Origin: an uncultured Clostridia bacterium
GTDB lineage: Bacteria; Bacillota; Clostridia; TANB77; CAG-508
Length of the DNA stretch: 6,739 nucleotides
Reading direction: 5' to 3'
NCBI GenBank assembly: GCA_948745425.1
Contig: CAPZDM010000078.1
Location: forward strand, 1 to 6,739
Under the pieces are notes generated by a model, which saw only the letters and a program-made list of their open reading frames with translations, made no database searches and had not been told where the DNA came from. The position numbers and the translations under genes were made by a program. This document shows positions 5,918 to 6,739 of the stretch, one piece after another (positions within the stretch are counted from its first letter, which is position 1; the number at the start of each line of letters is the position of its first letter).

Positions 5918-6739
5918 TTACACACTCCATTTGGATTAATTTTAGTTATATGATTATATGTATCTTCATATTCATCAATAAATTGTGAATAAAGAGATCC
6001 AGATGGCCCAATACTATTTATTTTGTTATTCCATCCTCTTATATCAGTTCTATTTAATGTATTACACTTTGCTATTATTGTTTGTTCAGTAATCCTGGCC
6101 TCATCTAAAGTTAAATCTCTGACTAAAACTCTAAAAGTTAAATCTTTCTTTAGTGGATTTCTATTATGCGCTGCTTCTCTTCTTTTTTGGTTGTTAGTTC
6201 TTCCAGCATATTGAATATTTCTTTCTGAATCATACAAGCCATAAACCACATTATTTCTTTCCTTTTTTTTATTATTTTTACTCTTATTTTTATTTACTTT
6301 ATCAGAAACTCTAGTTGTCTGAGGTCTAGTATATACATTGTCTACATAATAACTGTATGCCGCATCAAATAGAAGAAGTCCGCCAACCACTACCATTCCA
6401 GCACCAATAACAGCTCCAGCTCCTATTCCTCCAGAAAGTGCCCCACCTAGGATTGCTGCACCCCAAGATTTACCATTTGGATCAATTCTTACTATTGGAT
6501 TGTTACATGTATAGGAATACATATTTAGGCTATATATATCTTGATTCGCATTTATTATACCATCAGCATTAATGAATCTACACCATTCAGGATTATAATA
6601 TCTACTATTTAAATAATACAACTTTGTTTCTTCATCATAATAGTAACTTCTATATCTAAATGGGTTTATTGTTCCTATATTATTTTCTGTTGTATCATTA
6701 ACAGATATTACTTTACCCCAAGCATCATATTTATATGTT
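5905..6739 (-). CDS. RHS-repeat toxin, C-terminal tip with GIY-YIG nuclease domain (5' end outside window)
   Basis: The frame is open to the window edge (277 codons visible); a TTG at 6621 is an internal Leu codon, not the start. Visible order: end of the RHS core (YDAWGKVISV, YYNPEWCRFINADG), a canonical tip boundary NPIVRIDPNG, a Gly/Ala-rich hydrophobic segment (about 6459..6348), a Lys/Asn-rich linker (VSDKVNKNKSKNNKKKERN) and the effector (about 6249..6010). The effector has the GIY-YIG signature: VYGLYD and QYAGRT for the two strands, KRREAAH with the likely catalytic Arg, EARITEQTII with the likely metal-binding Glu, and a later NNKIN. In this family that means metal-dependent cleavage of DNA, so it probably damages target-cell DNA after release from the RHS shell. 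The export route is not visible here. The immunity gene follows with a 13-base overlap. Confidence 0.88.
   Translation of the reverse strand, partial: TYKYDAWGKVISVNDTTENNIGTINPFRYRSYYYDEETKLYYLNSRYYNPEWCRFINADGIINANQDIYSLNMYSYTCNNPIVRIDPNGKSWGAAILGGALSGGIGAGAVIGAGMVVVGGLLLFDAAYSYYVDNVYTRPQTTRVSDKVNKNKSKNNKKKERNNVVYGLYDSERNIQYAGRTNNQKRREAAHNRNPLKKDLTFRVLVRDLTLDEARITEQTIIAKCNTLNRTDIRGWNNKINSIGPSGSLYSQFIDEYEDTYNHITKINPNGVCKWKE
5925..5928 (-). promoter_or_regulatory. Ribosome binding site within the toxin tail for the immunity gene
   Basis: GGAG 7 bases before the ATG at 5917, made from the toxin's Gly-Val codons. The same bases are preserved at 949..952 before the orphan copy. This embeds immunity initiation in the toxin reading frame, linking production of both. 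Confidence 0.7.
6561..6739 (-). repeat. RHS core repeat, copy on the main toxin gene (continues past window edge)
   Basis: The partner of 4545..4723. Conserved core followed by an unrelated tip is the hallmark of RHS tip exchange. It is a ready substrate for homologous recombination: crossing over between the two copies would remove the intervening GIY-YIG tip and its immunity gene and put the second tip on the full-length gene. Confidence 0.9.

Noticed and set aside
5725..5988. Plus-strand open frame of 87 codons
   Set aside because: Lies antisense across the immunity gene start and toxin end. Its Phe/Leu-rich composition is what an AT-rich gene gives on the reverse strand, and it has no ribosome binding site.
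6023..6214. Plus-strand open frame of 63 codons
   Set aside because: Antisense to the conserved GIY-YIG domain; a shadow of it.

Overview
The window is very AT-rich, and every gene I can support lies on the minus strand, so gene order runs from high to low coordinates. Base composition, the Lys/Asn/Ile/Tyr-rich proteins, the strong GGAG ribosome binding sites and the tyrosine-rich RHS core all suggest a low-GC Firmicute, probably a Clostridium-like anaerobe. This is inferred from composition and gene style; no species marker is present.

The window is the 3' end of an RHS polymorphic-toxin locus. At 6739..5905 is the C-terminal tip of an RHS-repeat protein whose 5' part lies outside the window. 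The tip has the end of the RHS core, a Gly/Ala-rich hydrophobic segment, a Lys/Asn-rich linker and a GIY-YIG nuclease effector. Its likely immunity gene (5917..4895) overlaps the toxin end by 13 bases. Next is an 'orphan' RHS C-terminal cassette (4854..3898). It starts inside the core with no ribosome binding site, shares 179 gap-free, about 93% identical bases with the first tip, and ends in a different effector domain that I cannot assign. Two bases after its stop is an immunity gene (3895..2723) built of three tandem repeats that look like DUF5071.

From 2722 to 1 there are no toxins, only what looks like a store of immunity genes and debris: a short gene split by a frameshift at an A8 run (2580..2214), a second gene with two frameshifts and no start codon (2210..1897), two tandem paralogous single-pass membrane proteins (1903..1493 and 1472..1080), a weak terminator-like hairpin, and a second, about 70% identical copy of the GIY-YIG immunity protein (941..1, running off the window edge). 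That orphan copy still carries the last eight codons and stop of the lost toxin in front of and across its start.

The layout fits the known RHS tip-exchange model. The core repeat allows an orphan tip to recombine onto the full-length gene, and retained immunity genes would protect against sibling toxins or tips discarded earlier. The functional links are inferred from gene order and motifs, not shown experimentally.
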